Below are positions 31,301 to 42,847 of a stretch of 64,000 bases of DNA, piece after piece. A program made the position numbers and the translations under genes. The notes under the pieces were generated by a model, which saw nothing but the letters and a program-made list of their open reading frames with translations, was not told the origin of the DNA and did no database searches. Source of the stretch: Tieghemostelium lacteum (lineage: Eukaryota > Evosea > Eumycetozoa > Dictyosteliales > Raperosteliaceae); the NCBI GenBank assembly GCA_001606155.1, contig LODT01000001.1:558001-622000 (forward strand), given 5' to 3'. Position 1 is the stretch's first letter; each line of letters opens with the position of its first letter.

Positions 31301-32303
31301 TTTTCAAATTGTATTGGAAATAGAGTGTTTGTACCAGCAAATGACATCTCAAAAATCACGCTAAAACTAAGATCATTTAATATTTGGTAGATAGCAAATG
31401 TACCAAATTTAGATGGATTTCCATAGACAACATCAGAGGTTAGCTTTCCATCATTTGGAGTACTGAATGTATAGGAACTTCCTGCTGTTACACCAGATAG
31501 TTCATAAAAACTATAAACTGCATTTGAAACAATTGCAGTCAAAGTTTCTGGGAAGACTTCAGCTGTAATTTCGACTTCTGTGGTTTTATTCAAGTATGGA
31601 CTCTGGAAAGTCACTTGTTTAGTTGTAACCAAATTTGAAATAGAGAGAGTATATGTACCTCCAGATACGACAGATCCAGGAATCAGTTTTAAAACCGCAG
31701 TAAACTGAAGATTTATTCCGATAGGATTCAAAATTGAACATGAAAAGTGAGCTGGGGTTGTAGAACATCCAACAAAATTGGGAATCACATAGTTTGGTTT
31801 GGTATTGAGGATATTAAATGGTAAGTAATATGAACCTTGACTTCTAGATGGTATAGGTGCTGGGAACATGTTCTGGTATCCAATGGAAGATGGTAAAGAC
31901 TCGCATGAACTTGTAATTATATGGGTTGTGGGTTGACCTGATGACTGTCTAAATGTTACAGTTTGAATCATATCACCAAAAGAAAAGAGAATAGTAAACT
32001 CTATCAAGATAGCAGTAGAGTTACTATCAATTTCAGAATATAAAATGGAATCTACAGTTGGTTTACCTCCACCTTCATTATCAACAACTAAAATTAAAAA
32101 TTTTTTTATACAACCATTTACTCTATCTGCATATGTAGTATTCTCTTTACTATAATCTGTTAAATCTATAATATCAAGTGACAGCACTATATTTATTCTT
32201 TGGTTAATTACAATTTTCAAAATTAATTTAATTTATCATCTATTTCTTTACCTTTAAATGATGTTAAAAATACAATTATAAATAAATAAATTAAGGTTTT
32301 CAT
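28348..32303 (-). CDS. ComC-like EGF/TIG cell-surface protein
   Basis: The model has two exons: 32303-32252 encodes the signal peptide (MKTLIYLFIIVFLTSFK), and 32186-28348 follows after a 65-bp intron (GTAAAG...AATATAG). The total is 1296 residues. The long ectodomain is beta-rich, with repeated Ig-like/IPT-TIG units; a TIG-like unit (PIISSQNPYIDGHYPFSSFGG) precedes the EGF module. The EGF-like module is PNQCGGPTKGECHSTGCKC onward. After it comes a ComC-type domain typical of dictyostelid adhesion and communication proteins (IKSIRELDINNLIVFEKVF). A transmembrane helix lies near residues 1260-1282, followed by a short basic tail. D. discoideum relatives act in cell-cell signalling during development; a similar role here is inference. 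The intron-encoded start explains why the main ORF alone lacks a proper signal peptide. Confidence 0.87.
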
Positions 32304-32684
32304 TATTGTTACTAAGTATTATTTTTATTCTTGAAATTTATAAAATTTGAAGATACAGTTTTAATTCCACATTCCATCTCAAACAGATATTTACAATTTT
32401 ATTAAATATCTAAATATCTAAATAAAAAATATCTTTTTTTTAAATTAAAATGACACCAGTTATTCTTAAAATATTTGAGAAAGATTGATACAATCTTGTT
32501 ATCTTTTAATTTTTATTCAATGAAATAATAAGATTTGTAAATTGATACTTTTTAAAATATAATAAAATATTTTATTATATTTTATCACAAGTGATTATGA
32601 GTTCTGTCATCTTCTTTTTTTATTATTATAATGATTATTATGGTTTAAATTATAATGGTCAAATTGAGGGTATTTTGGGGTTAC
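32304..32684. other. Intergenic region upstream of the ComC-like gene
   Basis: This 381-bp AT-rich stretch contains the promoter of the ComC-like gene and the 3' flank of the WD40 gene. I see no defined site. Confidence 0.35.
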
Positions 32685-34176
32685 CTAATTTTTTACCAGT
32701 GGATTAGACCATATATAAATTAATTTTTCTGAACCTCCAGAGAAGAGATATTTTGAATCTGGAGACCAACAAATTGTATTTATAGTACCATGAGCAGCTT
32801 GTTGAATTATATCGATGAGTGTACCGTTAGATAGAAGATAAAAACTAATAGTTTGTTCCAATTGATTTATTCCTGCAAATACTTTTGAATCTGGGGATAT
32901 CAAAACGATATCCAGTTTTCCACTTTGTGATTTTATAGAATATACAAGTTCAGGATCGACATCCATTTGATATTTAACATTGATATTCCATAATTTTATT
33001 CCTTCATCCTTTATTGACGATGTCAATATCTTTGTACCATCATTGTTAAAACTTATTGAATTGACACTTGTCTATTATTTAAAAGTAAGTCATTAGTTTC
33101 TAAAACCTATTGAATTCAATTATGTAATTAAATTTCATACATACTTTATATCCAGATAAAGACATTACTCTTTTACATTGATCTAATGAACCATCTTTCT
33201 TTAGTAGAGCTTCATATATTTTAACTTCACTAGAGAATGCAGCTACACCAAAATATTTTCCAAGAGGTGAAACTGCGGCCATAAAATTCTTAATTTGACC
33301 TGTATTTATAGTTTGAATTAATTGACCTTTGGTAGTCCAAATCTTTACAATAGTATCATCTCCACATGTTAAAACATATGGACAATTAATCTCTGAACAC
33401 ACTGATTTTATTATAGTCTTACAGTCTAATGAAACTGACCATGCCTGTTCATATGACCTTCCTTGTTGATTTTTCTAAAATAATTAATTATTTTGATTAG
33501 TACCTCACCATCAATAGTTTCATTTGAGTACAGAACTTACTTGATCTAATATATTAAAACATATAAGTTTTTGTGAATCTTTTAATGATGCATAGATACA
33601 TTTATTACCCCATGAAAAAGCAGAGGCCTGATCAAATGGAAGTTGTAAATTAAAAAATGTAGGTGTCTTTGCAAAGAGACTTTCTGTTGAAAATATTTTA
33701 ATATTTCTATCATTACCAATAAATGATAGGTATTTAGAATCGGGACTAAATTTAATTGATTCAACAACATCACCACATGATTTTATAGTTTTTATAAATA
33801 GTTTATGTTGTGAGTTATTGTTGTTGTTGTTGTTACTGCTACTGCTACTGTTTCCTGCATTATTGGTTGATGGTGTTGAGTTTAATACTGGTGATGTAGT
33901 TGTTAGTGGTGATGTACTTCCACTTGGTGTTTTTGATTTATTTGGTTTATTTGTTGTTTGTTGTTGTTCCTGTTGTTGTTGTTGTTGCTTTTTAGATTTC
34001 AAAGTAGATTGTTTCTGTTGTTGTGTTGATCTAGTATTGTTATTATTTGAATTATTCTTTTTAAGTAAAAATACTAAACCTATAATAATTGTAAAAAAAG
34101 ATATTGCCACTAGATACCAAATATTAATGGATTCATATTTATAACCCAAAATCTCTTGAAATTCTTTAAATTTCAT
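32685..34176 (-). CDS. tbl2: TBL2-like ER membrane WD40 protein
   Basis: Three exons (34176-33541, 33474-33145, 33071-32685) are joined by introns of 66 and 73 bp with GTAAGT/TTTTAG and GTATGT/AATAG ends. All junctions are phase 0 and give 450 residues. An N-terminal membrane anchor at about 18-40 (WYLVAISFFTIIIGLVFLL) is followed by a Lys/Gln/Asn/Ser-rich linker. WD40 repeats then run to the C-terminus: VVESIKFSPDSKYLSFIGND, YVLTCGDDTIVKIWTTKG and NTICWSPDSKYLFSGGSEK. This layout matches transducin-beta-like 2, an ER-anchored WD40 protein that associates with the PERK branch of ER stress signalling in mammals. The repeats are well formed, but the orthology is by architecture, not by a search. 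Confidence 0.8.
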
Positions 34177-34340
34177 TCCACCACTAATAAAACAAAAAAA
34201 GAAATAAAAAAATTTTATTTATTTTTTGATCAACGCTCATATGAAGAGTAGATGACAACACGTCACCACAAAAAAATTTACAATTAATTTGTGACACTAA
34301 ATATATATATATTACTTTTTTATTGTTATATTTTATTTAT

Positions 34341-37300
34341 TTAATTTACAAAAACTTGGTGTATTTCATTAAAGGATTTTTGATTTGTAAATAGTAGATT
34401 GCTAGGTGTCACTGTAGATGATGAGAGTGCACGTCGAATATCATCATCTTGTAAAAGAGAATTATGAGTGGAGCTGAGTAATGGAATAGAGACTTTACCA
34501 ATTGGTTTAGGTACAAATTGTTTCAACATGTTGGATTGAAGTGGATCAGTGTAGTTTTGTAATCCAAAACTTCCAAATTGAGATGAAATTATATTAGTCA
34601 TCTTACTTTGTAGTAATTGTACTCTCATGACTTGTTGTTTCTCAATTTGTTTTAGTTTTTCAATTTCATTCATTGCCAATGCACCATTAGATGAAGAAGA
34701 GGACTGCTGTTGTTGTTGCTGTTGTTGACCAGAAATATCCAATACCTTTGGAGTTGCAGCAGTTTCCAAAATTTGATTCATAGTATGTCCAACTAATTTA
34801 GAGTATTCTAAAATTTCATTGAATTTCAAATGAGGTTTGCTCTGTACTAATGGACTTGTTGGTTTGATGTCAGTTTGATCTTGGATAGATTTATCCTCAT
34901 CTTCTTTTGGTACAATATTGTAGGTAAACTCTGGAAGCATTTGAGAGAGTTCATGTAATGATTTTTGGTGTTTTAGTTTTTGATTTTCTTGTCTGAGATA
35001 ACGAATGGATTTCTTTAGTGTAACGACTTGAATGTCATCAGCTTGACGTAACTGTTGAACATCATTACCAATACCCTGATTCAAAGAATTCAAATTGACT
35101 TGCATCTTCTTTTGTTCTTGGAGTAGATTGGTATTTTTTTGTTTAAGAGTCTTGTTCTCTTGGTCGAGATCAGAGTGATCTTTTCTCAGAATTGCAATAG
35201 CTTGTTTATACTGCTTTTCATTCTTTTCACGAACCTCTCTTTCTTTCTCCAACTGTGCATTCAATTCATTCTCTGATTTCTGGAGTGTTTTAATTCTCTT
35301 ATCAAATGATTCTTCTTTACGTTTTTCTTCAATCAACTCTGCATCTTTAGTCTTGAGAGCCTTGAGATTCTCAAGAAGTTCTTGTTCCTTTGCTGCAATG
35401 GTATTGTACAATGTTCCAACTTCACCAAGTGACTGTTTCAATTGGATAGATCTAATAACCCATGGTTTCTGTTGCTGTTGTTGTTGTTGTTGTTGATGTT
35501 GTTTAGAATCTTCATTAAGGTCACCAGCTAATATAGACTCTACAATATCGTTCAATTGTACAATCAATCTGTTAAATAGTTTCTCAAGTGGAGATAGAGT
35601 ATCTTCATTAACCTGGTTCTGTGAGATTATTCCATCGAGTTCAAATTCATCATTTCCAGATTGCTTAGAATTTCCAGTAAAGTTACTGTTACTCAATAGT
35701 ATACTTTCAACTCTAGTATTCATTTGTGCAATGAGAATCTCTTGATTTATAGACTGATCTCTCATCTTGGGGATAGATTGAACCAAGTCATTGAGAATAG
35801 AGCTACAAGAGGTCTCAGAGAACTTTAGAATATCTCTAATGACAGTGGAATGCTTGAGACTTGGTTTTGTCAAAAGATTCTTGAAAACCTTTCTGCAGAT
35901 ACTCAACAATTTCGAAATGTCTTTTTGTGGGAATGTAGGTACATTCGATTGAATAGTATTACTGATATTAATGTCATTCAACATGATCTGTTTGAGATAA
36001 TACTGAATATTCAAAATGTGGTTGAGAATCATTGACCATTCACTCTTATAGATTTGTGTCTCTCCAAAGACATTGGCAAGAATAGAGTCAAGTTTAACTG
36101 TAATCTTCTCTAAATCCTGACTGGAGTAACCCAAACCATATTGCTCCTCTTTAATCAATCCTAACAATTGATCTAGAATCTGCTCTTGTCTGTTAATATC
36201 CTTAGTTGAACGACCTGATTTCAACCAGTTATCAACAGAACAGTGTTCAAGTGTCTCTGAAAGCCATGTGGCACTGATAATCAAATGATCGAGTATATGA
36301 ATGACTTGTAGACTGTGAGCAACAGTATTAGAACTAGCAACTAATTCATCCGACTCAGTTTGTTGTCCAGTTGATGATAACAACTTTTGTGATATTTCCT
36401 CTACTTTATAAGTACGATTAAGATACTTTTGTGCCAATTCAGATTTCAATACAATTCTCTTGAGTGTCAATAACAGTTTAATGCTATCATTATCCGATTG
36501 GAAAGTTTGTTCTGGAAGATACTCATTGATGAAGGATAGATGTAACTCAGCTTCTTTAGCTTTATAAGTATCCAATTGATGATCAATTTCCAATGCAGTG
36601 GCACGAATTACTTGGTTCTGTAATTGCTGATTCTTGTTGAGTAACTGTTGTTGAAGTGCTGTGAAATTTGTATTTTGTTCGTATTGTTCATCCTCACGTT
36701 TCTTCATCTCTTCAATCTTGTGTTGTAGTCTTCCTACAAGTTCACGGAACTGTTGAATTGTTCTCTCAGCCTCCGAGATCTTGAGTGCTTGATTAGCCAA
36801 CTGACCATTAAGATTCAGATTCTCAACTTCCTTAGCATAAAGATCATGTCGAAGAGACTTTTCAAGAGCAACTTGATTCTCAGTTAACTCTTCAGAGAGA
36901 TCTTTAAATGCCTCTAAATCAGATAAAGTGCCCTTGAGTTCATCTACCTCTTCATTGAGTTCTAGATTCTTTTCAGTGAGATCAGTAATCAAAGCTTCTT
37001 GAGACTCAGCATCTTCCAAAGCTAGTTTATATTCAAGAATCTCCTCTAATTTCAAAGCTACATCTAATTCCAATTTCTGAATCTTATCATTGGCAGTCTG
37101 TAATTGTTTAGATGATTGTTCGTAGTCTTTGGATTTCTTTGCAAACTCATGTTTATCAGATAATGCCATATCTCTGAGTTTAACTAAAGTCTCTTTAAGT
37201 TTTTCGTTTTGTTCTTGAAGTACACCTACGTCTGTTGGAAGTGATTCGTCAATTTGTGGGGTTTTACTGCTAGCATTCAACTGAATCTTTACATTTTCAA

Positions 37301-39067
37301 ATTCTACTTTAAGCAATTCCAATTCCTCTTGAACCTGTTCCAATTCAGTCTGAGATAACTCTAATTTCTCCTCAGTCAATTCTTTATCCAAAGTCAATAA
37401 CTCAATAGTATCATTCAAAGAACTAATCTGTTCATTGAATTGTTCTTTTTCCTTTTCAAATAACTCTTTTTCCTTACTAATTTGTTTCTCAGCTGATTCC
37501 TATAAATTCAAATAAACCCAATATTATTAATACCAATTTAATTTTCACACAATCTAATTCTAATACCTACATCACTCTTATGTTGAGATTTCAATAAATT
37601 ATCATATTCCTTTTCTTTCTGAGAAATGGATTTCTCTAATTGTTGAATTTGTTTTTCATATTCTCTAGAGGACTTATCTTTCTGTGAAGATAATTCCCTA
37701 ATAGTATTCTGAAGATCATTAATTTGATCTTGTGATTTCAATTTAAATTCAGTAAGCTCATTAATAGCAGCCATCATTTTTTCAACATTTTCATCTACTA
37801 CAGAATCCTTCAAAGACTTTTCATTAACCAAAGACTTATTCAATAGATCATTAATCTTTTCATCTTCCTCTTTTTCATCTTCATCCTCACCTGCCATAAT
37901 CTTTGATTTCTTTAAACTACTATTACTACCAGTTAATTGAGATGTTGTCAATTCACTAAATGATGTAGTACTAGTAGATGTACTAGTTGTTGGTGGTTTA
38001 ATTCCAGATGATGTTGGTGGTTTAATACCTGATGATGTTGATGTTGATGTTGCAGTTGTAGTTGGTTTTTCCACTTTATCATCTTCTTTAGTGGTAGTAG
38101 AAGTACTAGTTGGTGGTTTAATTCCAGATGATGTTGTTGATTTTTCACTAGTTGAGGTTGTTGATCTACTACCTGTGGAAGATGGAGGTCTAATTCCAGT
38201 TGATGGTGGTTTTAATGATGATGATGATGTTGAAGGACCTGTAGATTTATTTAAATCTTCTAAAGTCAATTCTGGTTGCTTCTCTTCTTTGGGAGGTTGA
38301 GATGGTTTTGTTGTTGTTGTTGGATGAACCGATCCAGATGAAGGTGGTCTTGCACTAGTGGATGATGGTGGTCTAGTTGTTGTAGTGGTGGTAGTGGTTT
38401 TCTTTTGTTCATCAGTAGTAGTAACTGGTTCAGTTGTTGGTGTTGGTGAAGATGGTCTAGATGTGTGTGGTGTAGTAGATGTACTACCACTACCTGTAGA
38501 TGTAGTTGTGGGTGTAGTTGAAGTTGATGGTTTTTTAATACCAGATTCAGTTGGTTTCTTTATTCCTGTTGTTGATGAACTTCCAGATACTGATCCACTA
38601 CTTGGTCTATTTCCAACTGATGAAGGTGGTCTTATACCTGATGTAGTAGTGGTACCACTAGTTGTAGGTGGTCTAACACCTGTTGATGAAGGTGGTCTAA
38701 TACCTGATTTACTAGTAGAAGGTGTAGTGGTAGAAGTAGTAGTAGTAGTGGGAGTAGTGGTAGTAGTTTGAGGTGGTAAAGTTGGCATTAAAGTATCAGT
38801 ATGATGACTATCATCCTGAGATTGTTGACCATCTGGAATGACAATATTAGATCTAACAAATATACCATGATTGGGTTTACAATCAAAGTACTTGTCACCT
38901 TTGACAGTACCATCATTTTTTCCATTTGGTCCATCTAATTCAATACCAACCCAACGTCCTTCTGCAAACTTTGTCAAACCAATATACTTTACATAACCTT
39001 TACCCAATTCTGGTTTGTTCAAAATTGTCACTCTCAAACCTACTGATATTTTCGTTTCCTCTGACAT
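34341..39067 (-). CDS. dctn1: Dynactin subunit 1 (p150Glued)
   Basis: The model has two exons, 39067-37571 and 37499-34341, with a 71-bp intron (GTAGGT...TTATAG, phase 0), giving 1551 residues. An N-terminal CAP-Gly domain (about 5-75) has the GKNDG microtubule/EB1-binding motif and the block DCKPNHGIFVR. Residues about 120-365 are a Ser/Thr/Pro/Lys region built from degenerate GIRPPSS/GIKPPTS units. This matches the basic microtubule-binding linker of p150. A long coiled coil follows across the intron (CC1), then the globular dynactin domain (for example LLTLKRIVLKSELAQKYLNRTY) and a second coiled coil from about 1150 on. The subunit links dynein to dynactin and microtubules. Length and domain order fit the family. 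The gene starts 232 bp from the divergent YOS1 gene. Confidence 0.94.
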
Positions 39068-39299
39068 TGTTATCTAATCTATAAACAACTATTCAAATTG
39101 AAAATAAGGTGTTGAAGTAAATCTTTCAAAGCTTTAGATTTAATTTTTAATTAATATATTCGCTTGAAAGTTGAAGTTGTTTTTGCTGAGTTGTTTGAGT
39201 AATAAAAAAATTAAAAAAAAAAAATCAATTTTTGAATTTGTCTTCACAGTTGATTCATATAGTGCGCGCATAAAAGTGTAACAGAATTCTACTTCAAAC

Positions 39300-39671
39300 A
39301 TGTTCTCTTTTATGGTATTTTTCCAAACATGCCTTCTATTTGCAAATGCATTGGCAATTTTAAATGAAAGATTCTTAAATAAAGGTATGATTAAAAGATA
39401 TGATATGATCCAAACAAGCACTAACATCAAATAATGCTATCAGTTGGATGGGTAATGAGAGATGGTATGGATTATGATTCATTCCAAGCAAAATGTATAA
39501 CTTTAGTAAATGCAAGATACTTTTTTAGATGTAAATATTCAAATTTTGATAGATTTTTGAAACCTCTCATATTGACTCCTTATATATATTTACATAATAA
39601 TACATCTATACACAGATCCTTTAATCATATTAAATAGTATAGTTATAATATTTCTAATGATTCTAGGTTAA
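39300..39671 (+). CDS. ier3ip1: YOS1 / IER3IP1 ER-Golgi transport protein, three small exons
   Basis: Exons are 39300-39384, 39444-39530 and 39616-39671, separated by introns of 59 bp (GTATGA...ATCAG, with CTAAC branch-like sequence) and 85 bp (GTAAAT...CACAG). The product is 75 residues. It starts MFSFMVFFQTCLLFANALAI, then NERFLNKVGW, and ends RYPLIILNSIVIIFLMILG. The mammalian protein has the same layout: an N-terminal hydrophobic helix, ERFL and GW signatures, then R-x-PLII and a C-terminal hydrophobic helix (82 residues in human). Yos1 is a subunit of the Yip1-Yif1-Yos1 complex in COPII vesicles and acts in ER-to-Golgi transport. No exon exceeds 90 bp, so the gene does not appear as a single ORF. 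Homology across both splice junctions and the intact frame make the model strong. Confidence 0.9.
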
Positions 39672-40010
39672 TAATGAAATATATATACACTATTTTTTTA
39701 ATATTTATAAATGTAAATACATAAATCAACAAGATAGACTTATAAAATTAGTAATTCAAAAGAGACACAATAACAAATGAATATAATGGAATACCCATAT
39801 TCAATTCATAGAATAGAAAAACCATTGTTTGGTTAACAATAAAACAAAAGATATAGTTTAGATTAAATCAAATAGATTGAAGAACACTTTACAACATAAA
39901 AACAGTATTTTAGATTTAGATTTAGGTTTAGGTTTAGTATTACTGATATTGTTTATTATTTTTGTTTATATACAAATGGTGGGTTTGGTTGGAGGGGTGT
40001 TTAAATAATT
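39672..40010. other. Convergent intergenic region with TTTAGA/TTTAGG mini-repeat
   Basis: This spacer lies between the 3' ends of YOS1 (+) and the coiled-coil gene (-). It includes about five tandem TTTAGA/TTTAGG hexamer-like units at about 39911-39940. Otherwise it is AT-rich 3' UTR-like DNA. Confidence 0.45.
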
Positions 40011-41750
40011 TTACTTTTCAGCTTCTAAATCGGTTTGTAATATTTTGATTTTATTACGCTCATCATTCTCTTCCATTGGTGTAACACCTGGTTTGGCATC
40101 AATATTTTTCAGATACCTTTTCAGTGCCTCTTGGATGGGTTCAATCTTTACTATACTAGATTTAATAGCAGCTATATGAAACATTTTCATAAAACCACCT
40201 TCTTTCTCTAAATCAGCCAACTGATCTTGTTTTGCATACAATAGTGTATTGCAATCTACTAGCATAGTTTGATAAATTTGAAATAATCTATTTTTTCTCT
40301 GTTCATCTGTTAGTCCATCACCTACACTATTAGACTCCTCTGGTGTTGAACTACTGGTTGGAGAATGTAAAACAACCTCATCTTCAACACCAGTTGTTCC
40401 ACTATTTGTAAAAGGTGGTGTACTATTACCATCCACACTATGACTCTGTTCACTATCGTTTTGGTCGGTAGTGGGTGTATCATCTTGATCATTCTTTCTA
40501 GGTGATGTATTATTAGAGTTTCTACTGCTACTCTGTTGTGAAGAGTTTCTAGAGAAAAAGGAGGTAAATGATTTCTTGGAAGGAGATGGTGGAACTGTAT
40601 TTCCATTAGAAGCGTGTACGCTATTTAATTGTTGTTGAAGATTTATAAATTGATCTTCCAATTTGAGTCTTAGTTTCTTTTCCGATTCAGCCTGTTTAAG
40701 TAGTTCATCAATCTTGGATTCCAAAGCCGATTTGATGACACTCAATTCCTCATTTTGTTTTTTTAGTTTTTGAGTATTGGTATCCGGTGTATTATTACCT
40801 GTATTATTCTCACTATTTGGTGACTCTTCAATATCCTTTGAGACACTTATATTAATAGTAGGTGAAATGGTAGATGTCTCATCTTTAGATTTCTGTAACT
40901 GTTGAATTTGGTCATTGAGGTTCTTAACATGTAATTCATAGTGCTCTGTAGATTTCTTTTGATTTTCTTTTACCAATTGTGCTTCTTCCTCTACTTGTTC
41001 TCTATTAGTCTGCTCATTCTTTAACATGGTCTTATAATCCTGTAACTCAGTCTCCAGACTCTGTTTCTCAGTAGTCATACTACTAATCTGACTCTGTAAT
41101 CTCTCCATTTCTTTTAGATGTTGTGATTTCAAATCCTTTTCCAGATTTTCATTGGATTGTAACATTTCCTCAAGTTCGTTAGCTCTCTTTTGAAGACCTA
41201 CTGAATACTGTTCAGCCTCCAACCTCTTTTTGTCAATCTCTGATTTGACTTTATCAAACTTTTGTTTCTCACTTTCCAATAGTCTCAACCTCTCTTTAGT
41301 TGAAATCAATTCCTTCTGAACCAATTCAATTTGCCCTTTGTTTTCAGTGAGGCTTGAAAGTGTCATTGTAGATTGTGAAAGTTTTTCCTTCAATTCTGAG
41401 ATTTCATCACAAAGAACTTGGTTCCTCTCTGTCAAATCTTTTATAGTTTGTTGTTGATCACCTAACTCCTTCCTGCAATTTCTAATATCCCTCTTGACTG
41501 AGTCATTCTCAGTCTCAAGTTCTGTGCATTTGGCCTCAAAGTCCTCTGATTTCTTTTTTAGTTCTTCAATCTCATTCTTTACCTTTTGGTATTTTTGTTC
41601 AGCTTTCTCTTTTTGTGTAAGAGCAGAGTTCAGTTGGGAATTGGTAAGTTTTTTATCTTCTTTCAAAGTCAACAAATCATCTAAAAGTGATTTATTAATT
41701 TGATTAACTGAGTATATTATATCCTCTAACTGTTTGATACTAGCAGACAT
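40011..41750 (-). CDS. Coiled-coil protein, family unrecognised
   Basis: This is a single-exon gene of 579 residues from an ATG at 41750. Residues 5 to about 290 form an almost continuous coiled coil rich in Glu, Lys, Gln and Leu. A second short coil lies at about 325-380. A Ser/Asn/Thr-rich linker (SFFSRNSSQQSSSRN and after) leads to a more conserved-looking C-terminal helical domain at about 480-575 (RLFQIYQTMLVDCNTLLYAKQ, then FMKMFHIAAIKSSIVKIEPIQE). No enzyme motif, signal peptide or membrane segment is present. Architecture suggests a tether or cytoskeletal adaptor, but the family cannot be named. The region just downstream holds a 3' UTR convergent with YOS1. Confidence 0.85.
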   Translation of the reverse strand: MSASIKQLEDIIYSVNQINKSLLDDLLTLKEDKKLTNSQLNSALTQKEKAEQKYQKVKNEIEELKKKSEDFEAKCTELETENDSVKRDIRNCRKELGDQQQTIKDLTERNQVLCDEISELKEKLSQSTMTLSSLTENKGQIELVQKELISTKERLRLLESEKQKFDKVKSEIDKKRLEAEQYSVGLQKRANELEEMLQSNENLEKDLKSQHLKEMERLQSQISSMTTEKQSLETELQDYKTMLKNEQTNREQVEEEAQLVKENQKKSTEHYELHVKNLNDQIQQLQKSKDETSTISPTINISVSKDIEESPNSENNTGNNTPDTNTQKLKKQNEELSVIKSALESKIDELLKQAESEKKLRLKLEDQFINLQQQLNSVHASNGNTVPPSPSKKSFTSFFSRNSSQQSSSRNSNNTSPRKNDQDDTPTTDQNDSEQSHSVDGNSTPPFTNSGTTGVEDEVVLHSPTSSSTPEESNSVGDGLTDEQRKNRLFQIYQTMLVDCNTLLYAKQDQLADLEKEGGFMKMFHIAAIKSSIVKIEPIQEALKRYLKNIDAKPGVTPMEENDERNKIKILQTDLEAEK

Positions 41751-42001
41751 TCTCTTTTAACTCTATTTAATTATATTATTTAATATTTAAGTTTTAAATT
41801 CTTGTGATTTCTATCTGTTTTCTCTTTATTTCATTTTCAAACTACTCTAAATGTATATAAGGTGTATAATTTTTATAAAATAGAAAAAAAAAAAACAATT
41901 GTTATCACTACCCCAGTACACAACCACACCATATTTTTTCCCCCATACAGCAACGTCATATCAATAGTCTATTCAATTAGAGTATTTTTCTATTTTCACA
42001 T

Positions 42002-42717
42002 TTATTTGGGAAATTGAGCATTGTAATCTTGTAAAAGCTTTTGGAAATTTATATAAAATCCTGGGCAAGTTGGAATACTAAGAATTTTATTATTCCATGT
42101 AATAGAATCTGACCAAACAGCTTGATAATATACTCTTAGAGTTCTATCTTCGCAATTAATAATCAAAGCAAATTTACAACCGTTTGGTATCCAAACATTC
42201 TTGAATTTATTTATCATTACCTCCTCTTTAGATTTACACTGAACAATCTCTACAATAAAATCAACCCTAACCTCAATTATAGAACCCTGTGGAGGTGGAT
42301 ATGGAACCATTGCATAATTTTCAATTGAACAGTACCCAATATCAAATCCTCTAATACTATTAATATTTGGAAATGAAATTTTACCTAGTAAATTCAATTA
42401 TTATTTTACATATCTTTTAAACATTGAATATAATAAGACTTACAATCACTTAAAAATATTTCACCTTTCATGTCAATAGGAGCATTATCATACCAATGAT
42501 AGATGAGTGTTAAAATTCTATTATAAATCCATTGTCTCTGAGTAGATTGTTTTATTTCATATAAATGAGATCGAATCAATTCAAATTTTCTTTTACCTCT
42601 AAATTTATGAGAGATCATTAGAAACTCTCTATGAGATATTCTTTTTATAATCTTTTTATACCAAAATATTTGAATATTTTCTTTAAGATTACTCAAATTC
42701 TTTTTAATCCATTCCAT
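42002..42717 (-). CDS. Unrecognised 218-residue protein
   Basis: Two exons, 42717-42444 and 42384-42002, flank a 59-bp intron (GTAAGT...TACTAG). Splicing restores a Cys codon and an open frame of 218 residues. The N-terminal third is basic and helical (MEWIKKNLSNLKENIQIFWY). The C-terminal two thirds look beta-rich (IEVRVDFIVEIVQCKS, VWIPNGCKFALIINCEDRTL, TCPGFYINFQKLLQDY). No signal peptide, membrane helix or known motif was found. The gene sits just upstream of the coiled-coil gene on the same strand. The splice junctions and the non-repetitive protein-like composition support it as real. Function is unknown. Confidence 0.75.
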
Positions 42718-42847
42718 TATACACTATCTATTCAAATTAAAATACATTAAAATAAAAATGACTTAACCTTCACCATTAATTTAAAGTTGTTAATTTATTT
42801 GAAAGATGTGTTCAAATCACCCATTCTGATAAGATGGTTTTTTTTTA

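Noticed and set aside
38358-38771. Plus-strand Val/Gly-rich 137-codon ORF
   Set aside because: Antisense of the Thr/Pro/Ser repeats in dynactin p150.
39140-39430. 96-codon minus-strand ORF over the YOS1 exons
   Set aside because: It overlaps YOS1 exon 1 in antisense; the spliced plus-strand gene explains the conservation.
39434-39637. 67-codon plus-strand ORF as a stand-alone gene
   Set aside because: It is YOS1 exon 2 read through into intron 2.
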